Assembly (NCBI GenBank): GCA_023480605.1
Contig: JAMCWS010000306.1
Span: 1 to 9,836 of the forward strand
Length of the DNA stretch: 9,836 bases
Reading direction: 5' to 3'
Source: a bacterium
GTDB lineage: Bacteria > Sumerlaeota > Sumerlaeia > MVZB01
In this document: piece by piece, positions 1 to 6,828 of the stretch
Layout of the letters: the number at the start of each line of letters is the position of its first letter
Numbering within the stretch: position 1 is the first letter of the stretch
Made by a program: the position numbers and the translations under genes
The notes under the pieces: generated by a model
The model's input: the letters and a program-made list of their open reading frames with translations, nothing else
Databases searched by the model: none
What the model was told of the DNA's origin: nothing

Positions 1-305
1 CTGGAATAGGCGGCGCCAGCGGCGCATATGCGGGCCGTGCCGGAAATCAAAATCAGTCCTCGCAGGCGCGCGGGCGACGCCAGCGCGGCGCGCAGCGCGA
101 GCAACGCGCCCAGCGACCACCCCACCAGCAGCCACGGCTCCGGCTCGCGCGCCAGGATGGTCCTGACCGCGGCCTCGTCGCGCTGGGCCGCGACCCAACC
201 CAGGTCGTGCGTGCGCACGCCGGCCAACCGACTCCGAACCGCACTCCAAGCCTGGTCGGTCGCGGCCCAGCCCGGAATGAACAGAATGGGTGGAGTGCGG
301 TTCAT
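1..305 (-). CDS. BioH-like alpha/beta hydrolase, N-terminal 101 residues (gene runs off the left edge)
   Basis: Reading leftwards from ATG at 305, the frame stays open to the window edge. The visible part has the start of an alpha/beta-hydrolase fold: strand ILFIPGWA (residues 7-14), where the oxyanion-hole HG motif usually sits, then WLLVGWSLGALLAL with the nucleophile elbow G-W-S-L-G and candidate nucleophile Ser64. The strand GLILISGTA follows. GWSLG is the elbow seen in BioH, which cleaves the methyl ester of pimeloyl-ACP to release pimeloyl-ACP for BioF. Here PGW replaces the HGW of E. coli BioH. The ATG overlaps the bioF stop (ATGA, 302-305), so translation is probably coupled. The biotin role is inferred from position and motif. 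The catalytic Asp and His lie outside the window, and another esterase function cannot be excluded. Confidence 0.8.
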   Translation of the reverse strand, partial: MNRTPPILFIPGWAATDQAWSAVRSRLAGVRTHDLGWVAAQRDEAAVRTILAREPEPWLLVGWSLGALLALRAALASPARLRGLILISGTARICAAGAAYS

Positions 306-1468
306 ATCAATACCAACTCTCGGGCCGCCTGGCCGATTTGCTCCGCCGCCCATTGAAGGTCCGATGGCTCGTGCGCCAGCGTGACCGAAAGGCGCAGGCG
401 CGCCGTACCGCGCGGCACCGTGGGCGGACGCACGGCGGTCATCAACAAACCTCGCTCGCGCAGGCGCCGCGCCAATTCCAGGGCCATGTCGTTCTTGCCC
501 ACGGGCACGGGAATGATTTGCGAGCGGAACTCGGGGGGGCGCAAGCCTTCGGCCGCCAGCAGACCGTGGAACGTCCGCGCCCTTTCGAGCAATCGCTCGC
601 CCATATCCGGCTCCTGCGCGATCCGTTCGATCGCCCCCAGCGCCGCGCCCAGGCAGGGCGGCGGAAGGGCGGTGGCGTAAATAAAACTGCGGGCGCGATT
701 GACCAGGAACTCGCGGCATGCGGCCGAACAAACGACGAAACCGCCCAGGCTGCCGAGGGCCTTGCCCAACGTTCCGGCGACGATGTCCGGCTGGGCCGTT
801 TCACCCAGTTGCCGACAGACGCCCCCGCCACGCCCCCAGATCCCGATGGCGTGCGCTTCGTCCACCAGCAGGAGGGCCTGGTGCCTCGCCGCCAGCGTGC
901 GCAACCCGGTCAGAGGCGCCAGGTCGCCGTCCATGCTGAAGACCGACTCGGTCACGATGAGCCGCCGCCCCCGGCAAGGCGTGGACTCAACCAGGCGCGC
1001 CAGCCCGGCGGCGTCATTGTGGGCGAAACGCTTGACTTCGGCTCCGCTCAGGCGCGCGCCATCGATCAGGCTGGCGTGACTCAAGCGATCGGCGAAAATG
1101 ATGTCACCGCGCCCGGCCAACGCCGCCACCACGCCGACGTTCATGCCAAAACCGCTGCTGAAGACCAGCGCCGACTCGCCGCCGACGAGTTGGGCCAATG
1201 CGGCCTCCAGCTCTTCGTGCAGTTCCAAGGTGCCGCACATCAGACGCGAAGCGGAGGCGCCGCATCCCCAGCGTTCGATGGCCTGCATGGCCCGGCGTAC
1301 GACATGGGGATCCTGGGCCAGCCCGAGATAATCGTTGGCTGAGAAATTGAGCAAGATCCGGCCATCGGCCAAACCGATCCGGCTGCCGGACGCGGGCCAA
1401 GCCTCCGTGTGCCGGCGCAGCCCCTCGCGCTCCATTTGCTCCAGTTCCTGCAGAAAATAATCCGTCAT
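302..1468 (-). CDS. bioF: 8-amino-7-oxononanoate synthase (KAPA synthase)
   Basis: A PLP-dependent alpha-oxoamine synthase that condenses pimeloyl-ACP (or -CoA) with L-alanine to give 8-amino-7-oxononanoate, the first step of biotin ring assembly; cytosolic. Visible motifs, numbered from the ATG: NFSANDYLGL near 41-50, the GCGASASRLMCGT loop near 68-80, ESVFSMDGDLAP near 174-185, DEAHA with its PLP-contacting Asp and His near 203-207, and TLGKALGSLGG with the Schiff-base lysine at about 236, the same number as in E. coli BioF. The length of 388 aa fits the family (about 384). The frame also opens at a GTG at 1474 that overlaps the bioB stop, but a GAGG lies 7 nt before the ATG at 1468 and only 1 nt before the GTG, so I chose the ATG. 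Second gene of the leftward operon. Confidence 0.97.
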   Translation of the reverse strand: MTDYFLQELEQMEREGLRRHTEAWPASGSRIGLADGRILLNFSANDYLGLAQDPHVVRRAMQAIERWGCGASASRLMCGTLELHEELEAALAQLVGGESALVFSSGFGMNVGVVAALAGRGDIIFADRLSHASLIDGARLSGAEVKRFAHNDAAGLARLVESTPCRGRRLIVTESVFSMDGDLAPLTGLRTLAARHQALLLVDEAHAIGIWGRGGGVCRQLGETAQPDIVAGTLGKALGSLGGFVVCSAACREFLVNRARSFIYATALPPPCLGAALGAIERIAQEPDMGERLLERARTFHGLLAAEGLRPPEFRSQIIPVPVGKNDMALELARRLRERGLLMTAVRPPTVPRGTARLRLSVTLAHEPSDLQWAAEQIGQAARELVLI

Positions 1469-1470
1469 GC

Positions 1471-2469
1471 TCACGCCTCGATGCTTGCGGCGCCCTCCAC
1501 TTCAAGCTCGAAACCCAGGTCCGCAATCATCCGCAGCGCCTCGTCTTGGGGCTGGCCCGATTCGGTCAGGTAGCCGTTGACGAAAATCGAGTTGGCCAGG
1601 AACAGCGCCATGGGTTGCAGGGTGCGCAGATGCACTTCCCGGCCGCCCGCCACGCGAATGTCGGCCGCAGGATGCAGCAGCCGCGCCAGGGCCAGCACCT
1701 TCAGGCAGCGCTGCGGCGTCAGGCCGGTCTCCATCCGCTCAAAGGGCGTGCCGGCCACGGGGATGAGAAAATTGATCGGGATGGATTCGGGGCCGATCCG
1801 CCGCAACGCCAGCAGCATGTCGACGATGTCCTCGTCGGTCTCTCCCTGGCCCACGATTCCGCCCGAGCAGATCTCCAGCCCCGCCTCGCGGCAGACCTCC
1901 AGGTTGCGCACGCGGTCGGCCCAGGCGTGGGTCGTGCAGATCGAGGGGTAGTGGCGCTCGCTGGTGTTCAGGTTGTGGTTGACGCGCTCCAGGCCGGCCG
2001 CGCGCAGCCGTTGCGCCTGCTGCGGCGTCAGGAATCCCAGCGAACAGCAAAGGGTCAGGCCCATCTCGGCCTTGATCCGGCGGATCGCCTCACAGAGGGC
2101 GTCGATTTCAGTGTCCTTGAGCACGCGTCCGCTCAGGCCCATGCAAAAACGACGGGCCTGGAGGCGATGCGCCTCGCGCGCCTCGGCGAGGAGTATATCG
2201 CGGGCCTTGAGCGGGTGACGGGCAATCTCGGCTTGGGAGATGCACGACTGCGAACAGTAGTGGCAGTCCTCGCTGCACAGGCCGCTCTTGGCGTTGCTGA
2301 GCACCTGCACCTGCACGCGTTTGCCATGGAAATGGTGGCGCACCCGCCAGGCCGCATCAAACAACGCCAACGCATCCGCGTCGGACGAGGTCAGAACGGC
2401 CAAGGCTTGGTCGCGCGTTAGCGCCGCGCCGGCGATGACGGATTGAGCCAAGCGTGCATAATCGAGCAA
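1471..2469 (-). CDS. bioB: Biotin synthase (radical SAM sulfur insertion)
   Basis: Converts dethiobiotin to biotin, the last pathway step, using a SAM-binding [4Fe-4S] cluster and a sacrificial [2Fe-2S] cluster. The radical-SAM triad is visible as C65-x3-C69-x2-C72 (GLCSEDCHYC). The [2Fe-2S] ligands match C109 in RFCMG, C141 in LCCSLG, C201 in EICSGGIVGQGE, and the arginine-rich strand IRVAGGRE near 271-278. NHNLNTS (165-170) and PINFLIPVAGTP (231-242) are also typical. At 332 aa it is close to the family norm. The start is TTG at 2469, with GAGGAA 6 nt upstream; the nearby ATG at 2483 is in another frame. First gene of the operon; its TGA lies 2 nt before the bioF ATG. All expected cluster ligands are present, so it should be functional. 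Confidence 0.98.
   Translation of the reverse strand: MLDYARLAQSVIAGAALTRDQALAVLTSSDADALALFDAAWRVRHHFHGKRVQVQVLSNAKSGLCSEDCHYCSQSCISQAEIARHPLKARDILLAEAREAHRLQARRFCMGLSGRVLKDTEIDALCEAIRRIKAEMGLTLCCSLGFLTPQQAQRLRAAGLERVNHNLNTSERHYPSICTTHAWADRVRNLEVCREAGLEICSGGIVGQGETDEDIVDMLLALRRIGPESIPINFLIPVAGTPFERMETGLTPQRCLKVLALARLLHPAADIRVAGGREVHLRTLQPMALFLANSIFVNGYLTESGQPQDEALRMIADLGFELEVEGAASIEA
1476..1479 (-). promoter_or_regulatory. Ribosome binding site GAGG deciding the bioF start
   Basis: On the minus strand GAGG is followed by CGTGAGC and then ATG. The 7-nt spacing suits the ATG at 1468, while the upstream GTG would have only one base of spacing. The site lies inside the last codons of bioB, consistent with coupled translation. 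Confidence 0.6.
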
Positions 2470-2475
2470 TGGAAA

Positions 2476-2481
2476 TTCCTC
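2476..2481 (-). promoter_or_regulatory. Ribosome binding site GAGGAA of bioB
   Basis: On the minus strand GAGGAA precedes the TTG at 2469 by 6 nt. It supports this unusual start codon, because no in-frame ATG is placed suitably. A weak start codon on the first gene may limit expression of the operon. Confidence 0.6.
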
Positions 2482-2570
2482 ATAACAAAGCAGGATTCCG
2501 GCGACGGCCGATCGCGAAGCGTTGTTCGCAGTCCGCCCCTATTGAAAATAACCGGGCATGCGTCAATGGT

Positions 2571-2614
2571 AAAGGCATAATCGAAAGGGCATAATCGAAA
2601 GGCACAATCGAAAG
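2571..2614. repeat. Three tandem 13-14 nt direct repeats upstream of bioB
   Basis: Consecutive units AAAGGCATAATCG (2571-2583), AAAGGGCATAATCG (2584-2597, one extra G) and AAAGGCACAATCG (2598-2610, one substitution) are followed by a partial AAAG. The array lies about 100-145 bases upstream of the bioB start. It could be a stacked operator (iteron-like binding sites) or simple slippage. Each minus-strand unit contains GATTAT or GATTGT, which weakly resembles a -10 element. Confidence 0.85.
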
Positions 2615-2875
2615 TATTTAACGGGTAAACCTTCTCTTGATCGAACGATCGTTTCCATGACGCCGGCGCGACTGCGGCCAGGCTCGCATGAAGCGCGAAC
2701 GCGGCCGCGCACCGATCGTCGCCCCCTACGGCCTTGAGGGGTCGATCGTGTTCACGCACCGCTTCGGCGGGCAGGATAATCAACGCGATGCAAATGCTTT
2801 AATGCTCAGATTTGTTGACTTCTTAATGAATTCCCGATTAAAAGGCGGCAAGCACGACCCGAACCCGTTCCGCCA

Positions 2876-3598
2876 CTATTCGATTCCCTTGCCTTCGCGC
2901 AACCGATCCAGCCGATTCCCGAGTTGCTGTGCCCAGTAGTCAAAAGCGTCCTGGACGGCCCGCCATCGATTGAATTTGTCGAAACGGCCGGTATACTTGC
3001 GGCCGACACGCTTGTCGACGAAGGCGCCCAATCGCTCGCCCGTGGCCGTATCCAGGGCTTCGAACTCGACGCTGGCCTCGCCGATGCCGGTACCCCGGCC
3101 GACCGCCATGGTCTTCAGCGCATTCAGGGCCACGGCGGGCGGAAGAACCGAGGAGATGACGTCCAGCGGCACGATGGCGGGATCGGCTTCCGTCAGCGCG
3201 ATCCGGAAACGCATCACCCCCGGACCGGGATGCGTAACGAATTGGTATTTCCCGCCCAATTGGTTCCGAATCGTCGCATCGAAGTAATCCACCAGCTTTT
3301 TGGCGTCGGCCGGGGCCATCCTGCGCAGCGTGGTTCCCCCGGTTCCCGGGTATATCTTGATCGGGTCCATGATGATTTGGTCGTACCGGCGGATGCCCGC
3401 TTTGGAGTTCACGTAAATCAACAACGCCTCGTTATCCTTCCCGGGCTGTAATTGGGTATAATCGCCCAGAAAGCCCGACGTCTCGACATGGCGGCCCTGG
3501 TAGGTCGCTTCGGCGCAACCGCCGAGCACCACGAGCAATCCGGCAATCGCGAGCGCAGCGTTTGTCGACGAGATGGTGATGGATAATGGAGTGATCAT
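2876..3598 (-). CDS. DUF3313-type lipoprotein
   Basis: A 240-aa precursor with a lipoprotein signal peptide: hydrophobic stretch AALAIAGLLVV followed by lipobox L-G-G-C, lipidated Cys28. Ala at +2 gives no inner-membrane retention signal, so outer-membrane placement is inferred. The mature part shows the DUF3313 pattern: SGFLGDYTQLQPG (41-53), RYDQIIMDPI (71-80), ADAKKLVDYF (98-106), HPGPGVMRFRIALTEADP (123-140) and GEASVEFEALDTATGERLGAFVD (173-195). The family's function is unknown. An open frame extends upstream to 3676, but the ATG at 3598 has GAGGGAG 8 nt before it and directly precedes the signal peptide. It follows the DUF4239 gene by 13 nt, with the RBS in and beside that gene's stop, so the two are almost certainly cotranscribed. 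Confidence 0.85.
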   Translation of the reverse strand: MITPLSITISSTNAALAIAGLLVVLGGCAEATYQGRHVETSGFLGDYTQLQPGKDNEALLIYVNSKAGIRRYDQIIMDPIKIYPGTGGTTLRRMAPADAKKLVDYFDATIRNQLGGKYQFVTHPGPGVMRFRIALTEADPAIVPLDVISSVLPPAVALNALKTMAVGRGTGIGEASVEFEALDTATGERLGAFVDKRVGRKYTGRFDKFNRWRAVQDAFDYWAQQLGNRLDRLREGKGIE

Positions 3599-3611
3599 GT
3601 ATATGGCTCCC

Positions 3612-4418
3612 TCATGGATTTGTTTCCGGATCGCGATCCACCGTTTGCTGGACGAGCACCATCGGCGACTGATCAATGCGGATCATGCCGCGCCGCGGCT
3701 GATCCAGATTCAAAATCATGAAGATCGTTCCGCCGAGTAACAGCCCGAGCATGACGCGCGCCGAAACGCCGCGATACTGACCCAATCCCCCGGCGAAACC
3801 GACGGCGCCCATGGCGATCAGCGAGGCCCCCAGGAGGAGGCCGATAATGATCCCCGGCACCCGGCCCAGATATGAAAATAAACGCTGGTGGCTGACTTCC
3901 CCGACTTTGAGAAGCAGGGGAAGCAGAGCCTCAGCCTCTTTCGCTGATCGGCTTTCCTGTGCCATATCGCTGGTCGTTTCCCACATCTTTTGATACAACT
4001 CCCCGGCCTGCATAACCCTCGATTGCAGTTCATCTTCCGTGATTCCCTGCCGTAGCGGGAGATTCGTTATTTCATCGACATATCGCCGCAGGAGTTGTTT
4101 GAAGCGTTTGCGATGGGAATCGGGGAGAAAGTTGCTGTGCAAGTAAAGCGCATTGATGGCGTTGGCGTTACTGATGACCAGTTGCCTGCGCGCCTCATAA
4201 CGCTGGGCCGACAAGTTGAAGTCAAACCCCAGCAGCAACGCCACAAGTCCCAGTGTCGAGCCCAACACGGTGCCGAAATATCCCCGCCCCTTGTCGCCGG
4301 CATGCTCGTGCCGGCGCAGGCCAAATCGATAGCCGATTTCGGCAGCCAGCATCATGGCCGCGACCAGGATGATCACGACCCATGAGGGATTCATATTGTA
4401 AAACCAGCTTAATTTCAT
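3612..4418 (-). CDS. Bestrophin-like DUF4239 membrane protein
   Basis: A 268-aa integral membrane protein with four predicted helices near residues 12-32, 47-67, 188-212 and 220-238. A long soluble, probably helical segment separates the two pairs. Family landmarks are LGLVALLLGFDFNLSAQRYEARR (57-78), ISNANAINALYLHSNFLP (82-99), RRYVDEI (111-117), and the C-terminal LDQPRRGMIRIDQSPM (238-253). DUF4239 proteins are called bestrophin-like, but channel activity has not to my knowledge been shown for this family. The frame is open further upstream to 4583; that N-terminal extension is unlike the family. The ATG at 4418 has GAAGGTGAG about 13 nt upstream. ATG 4394 (MNPSWVV) is an alternative with a poorer RBS. 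First gene of a pair with the DUF3313 lipoprotein. Confidence 0.82.
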   Translation of the reverse strand: MKLSWFYNMNPSWVVIILVAAMMLAAEIGYRFGLRRHEHAGDKGRGYFGTVLGSTLGLVALLLGFDFNLSAQRYEARRQLVISNANAINALYLHSNFLPDSHRKRFKQLLRRYVDEITNLPLRQGITEDELQSRVMQAGELYQKMWETTSDMAQESRSAKEAEALLPLLLKVGEVSHQRLFSYLGRVPGIIIGLLLGASLIAMGAVGFAGGLGQYRGVSARVMLGLLLGGTIFMILNLDQPRRGMIRIDQSPMVLVQQTVDRDPETNP

Positions 4419-4790
4419 CGGTCTTGCGCTGCTCACCTTCAATCCATCGATGGTCGATCGCTTTGAATCGCGGTTTCCCAATACAAGGTGGTGGATTCGG
4501 CCTCTTTTCGAGCAAGCTTCAGCCACTTGCCCAAGGTCGAGGGGAGCCGCCGGCAACGGGAATCCAATTCCAACAAAAATCATTCAGCGTCCCGCACAGT
4601 ATGCCGCATCGCCGGCAGGACCCGCGATAAAAAAGTCGCGACGGAGCGCCGGCCAAGACGCACAATCCGGGCGCATTTTTTGTAAATGACTTGCATGCGC
4701 ACCCACGCGGTGGGAAGATCCACTCGGAATTGCGCGAACTCGTTGGTTTGGCCTGCGTTATAGATCATTCCGCATATCCGGTCGGTAACG
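4419..4790. other. 372-base divergent intergenic region
   Basis: Lies between the leftward DUF4239 gene and the rightward glycosidase gene, so it should carry promoters for both. TATAGAT (4759-4765) is a possible plus-strand -10 element 25 bases before the ATG at 4791, but no good -35 is correctly spaced. GGAAT-CCA-ATTCC (4559-4571) is a perfect 5-bp inverted repeat that could bind a regulator. Open frames here have no recognisable protein signature. No clear minus-strand promoter was found. Confidence 0.5.
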
Positions 4791-6812
4791 ATGACTCACA
4801 CGCTTAACCGGCATCGACTCGTCTGGCGGTTCATGTTTACGGCCATCTCGCTCGCACTGCTGAGCGCGTCAGTGCGGAGCGCGGCCCGAAAGGAAAATTC
4901 CATGCCGGCGGTCAACGACGGCGGTATGCACGTGATGGGCAATGGCCGGCTTTGCGTTTACGGCCGCGGCCTGGACCTGCCCCAGATCTTCGGGCCGCAA
5001 TACAGCGCGCCGACCGCCTTGGGCGTTCGAGTGCCGGTCGAACCTGACTGGATAATCCGCGCCGAGCGCGTGCCGGGAACGGCCGTTTGGCGCCACACGA
5101 TCGGCGCGGCGGGGAGCGAGGCCGCGCGGATCGAGGATTTCGTCGACTATGAGCATCCGTTCTTCGTGCGCCGCATGGAACTGGCCCAGCCGCTGACGCT
5201 GATGCTGGATTTCGACAAACTCAGCACTCAGACCGAAAACACGCGGCGTTTCGAGTCGCGCGGGATCGCCCTGGCGCTGAACATTTACCAGCCGCGCGGA
5301 TCGGTTATCTACACCCAGTATTTATCCCACGCGCCCTATTATCATCAGTTGCTTCTGATGGGCAAAACCGAAGAAGTCGTTCGCGTGGATGCCACGCACA
5401 TGCAGGTTCGCCTCGCCCCCGGACTTGCCCGGCTGGTGTTTGTCGCCGGAACAACGTATCCCGATTGCATCGAGCAGACCGAGGCCGTTTTAAAACTCGA
5501 CCTGGCGGCGCGCCGCGAACAGACCGTCCAATCCTGGCAGAAGTTCACGCAGCCCGTGCGCGAGCGCGTCGGCGCCCTTGTGGCCAGGGCCGGCGAAGGC
5601 GCCCTCGGCCGGACCCCTCCGCGGCGTCTGGAAGAGGCGATCGAGGGCATCGCCGTGCTCATCAAGGCCCAGCAGGGGCGCGACGGCGCCGTGCTGGCCG
5701 GACACAATTACCACCTGGGCTACATCCGCGACCAGTATGGCGTGATGCGTTGTCTGCTCAAGTTGGGCTGCCGCGACGAAGCGCGGGCCATCACCATGCG
5801 CCTCTTGGGAATCTGGAAAAAAATGGGGCGGCTTTACAACGCCCACGGCATCGACGTGGACGGAATCCAGCACATCCACGAATGCGACGACGTCGAAATC
5901 ACCGGCTACGTCGTCGAGGAAGCGTTCGATTACTACGAACTGACAGGCGATGAACAATTCCTGCGCGACGTTTTCCCCATGTTGGAGTGGTGCTGGGAGG
6001 CGCAGTGCCGGCACCTGGCCGGAGGGATGCTGCCGTTCAACGGCGACGAAACTTACATTGCCGGGGGCGTTCTTCCGCGCACCTGCCTGAACGACGGCTC
6101 GGCCGAAGCCACGATGTTGTTCATCACCAGCGGCACGAAATTACTTGACTGGATCGAGCGGCAGAAGCTCTGGAATGCCGAGAAGATCCGGAACAATCAT
6201 CGGATCCTCGCGGACACGCGCGCCAGATACCTCGATAACTTTCTGGTCGAGGGGCGCCTGGCCACCAACAACCCCGCGCGCACGGGCCTGACCGAACCGC
6301 CGCGTTTCCGTCATGGCGTCTGCGAGGCCGTGATGCAGCCGGTCACGTGGACCGAGCGCACGCCCAACGGGCGATACGTCTGCCCCAAACACTTCCTGGA
6401 CGACCCGCCGCTGCCGGCCGCCGAGCCCAAACAATACTTCCTGCGTTCGGTCGGCCTCCAGCCACTCTATTTCGGATCGGACCTGGTGCCGCGCGAACTG
6501 CTGGTCCGCGATGTGAACGAGGTCGCGAGCCGGTTTCTCGAAACAGGCAAACTGCCCTCCAGTCCCGATGGGAGCACAACGATCGGTTACGATTACGGGC
6601 TACTGCTCTACTCCATGGCCCGGATCGGCCACCCCGATGCCGGCCAGGTGCTCGATCGCATGATGGGGGTGCTCGATTCCACCGGCGCGTGGGTGGAGTA
6701 TTATCGGGACGGCGCGCCCCAGGGCTGCCGCTGCCGCCCGTGGGAGAGCGGCATCAACGTCGACGCGATCCTCGAATACCTGGCCGTCTGCGCCGCCGCC
6801 CGCGGGCGTTAA
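4791..6812 (+). CDS. Six-hairpin-type glycosidase-like protein, family unassigned
   Basis: A 673-aa protein. The N-terminus looks like a Sec signal peptide: basic residues in HRLVWR, a hydrophobic core (FMFTAISLALLSAS), and possible cleavage near SVRSAA. A beta-rich N-terminal region (about 40-240) is followed by a helical region (about 280-670) resembling (alpha/alpha)6 glycosidases such as the GH15/GH63/GH78 groups. Conserved-looking acidic motifs are HLGYIRDQYG (308-317), HECDDVEITGY (363-373) and PFNGDETYI (415-423, Glu420); Glu364, Asp367, Glu369 and Glu420 are candidate catalytic acids. Substrate and exact family cannot be assigned by eye. The RBS before the ATG at 4791 is weak, while a strong one precedes an in-frame ATG at 4902, which would give a 636-aa protein without signal peptide. 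A GH38 gene lies downstream, suggesting glycan degradation. Confidence 0.8.
   Translation: MTHTLNRHRLVWRFMFTAISLALLSASVRSAARKENSMPAVNDGGMHVMGNGRLCVYGRGLDLPQIFGPQYSAPTALGVRVPVEPDWIIRAERVPGTAVWRHTIGAAGSEAARIEDFVDYEHPFFVRRMELAQPLTLMLDFDKLSTQTENTRRFESRGIALALNIYQPRGSVIYTQYLSHAPYYHQLLLMGKTEEVVRVDATHMQVRLAPGLARLVFVAGTTYPDCIEQTEAVLKLDLAARREQTVQSWQKFTQPVRERVGALVARAGEGALGRTPPRRLEEAIEGIAVLIKAQQGRDGAVLAGHNYHLGYIRDQYGVMRCLLKLGCRDEARAITMRLLGIWKKMGRLYNAHGIDVDGIQHIHECDDVEITGYVVEEAFDYYELTGDEQFLRDVFPMLEWCWEAQCRHLAGGMLPFNGDETYIAGGVLPRTCLNDGSAEATMLFITSGTKLLDWIERQKLWNAEKIRNNHRILADTRARYLDNFLVEGRLATNNPARTGLTEPPRFRHGVCEAVMQPVTWTERTPNGRYVCPKHFLDDPPLPAAEPKQYFLRSVGLQPLYFGSDLVPRELLVRDVNEVASRFLETGKLPSSPDGSTTIGYDYGLLLYSMARIGHPDAGQVLDRMMGVLDSTGAWVEYYRDGAPQGCRCRPWESGINVDAILEYLAVCAAARGR
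4889..4894 (+). promoter_or_regulatory. Strong internal ribosome binding site before the alternative glycosidase start
   Basis: AAAGGA lies 7 nt before the in-frame ATG at 4902 (residue 38 of the long form, MPAVNDGG). It is better than anything before the ATG at 4791. It may mean that the true start is 4902 and the protein is cytosolic, or that two forms are made. The convincing signal peptide in the upstream segment argues for the long form, so the choice is left open. Confidence 0.45.
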
Positions 6813-6828
6813 GCGGGGCGACGCCCGC
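6802..6828 (+). other. GC hairpin spanning the glycosidase stop codon
   Basis: GCGGGCGT (6802-6809) pairs perfectly with ACGCCCGC (6821-6828) around an 11-nt loop that contains the TAA stop. No U-tract follows, so it is not a standard intrinsic terminator. It could stabilise the mRNA 3' end or assist termination. Confidence 0.4.

Larger units (their letters stand above)
2470..2875. other. 406-base non-coding region upstream of bioB
   Basis: Lies between the end of the DUF3313 lipoprotein gene and the start of bioB and should hold the bio promoter. On the minus strand TTGACG (2561-2566) could be a -35 box, but at 16-18 nt spacing the -10 candidates (AATAGG, CAATAG) are poor. Contents: three tandem 13-14 nt repeats (2571-2610), a perfect 10-bp palindrome AACGATCGTT (2644-2653), and a bulged inverted repeat with outer arms CGATCG (2713-2718, 2743-2748) and inner arms CCCCT/AGGGG (2723-2727, 2737-2741). 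The last has no U-tract, so it is a poor terminator candidate for the upstream genes. No BirA operator of the TTGTAAACC/GGTTTACAA type and no BioR box was found. No convincing small gene is seen, and base composition is more AT-rich than in the genes. Confidence 0.6.

Noticed and set aside
290..1342. Long plus-strand open frame (350 codons) antisense to bioF
   Set aside because: It is a shadow of the GC-rich bioF reading frame. The translation is Gln/Arg/Ala-rich with no domain, and bioF is certain.
1546..2421. Long plus-strand open frame (291 codons) antisense to bioB
   Set aside because: It mirrors bioB codon structure and has no recognisable protein features.
2622..2630. GGTAAACC-like half site upstream of bioB, resembling part of a BirA operator
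   Set aside because: The partner half-site at the required 14-16 nt spacing is missing.
2713..2748. Bulged inverted repeat as terminator of the DUF4239/DUF3313 unit
   Set aside because: No U-tract on either strand, an asymmetric internal loop, and more than 120 bases from the lipoprotein stop codon. The CGATCG arms are self-complementary and the motif is frequent throughout the window.
2418..2783. Minus-strand open frame of 121 codons upstream of bioB
   Set aside because: It runs over the tandem repeats and into bioB in another frame. Its sequence is low-complexity in the repeat part and resembles no family.
4758..4767. TTATAGATCA, nine of ten matches to a BioR-type box
   Set aside because: It stands upstream of the glycosidase, not of the bio genes, and overlaps a plausible -10 element. 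A single near match is expected by chance.
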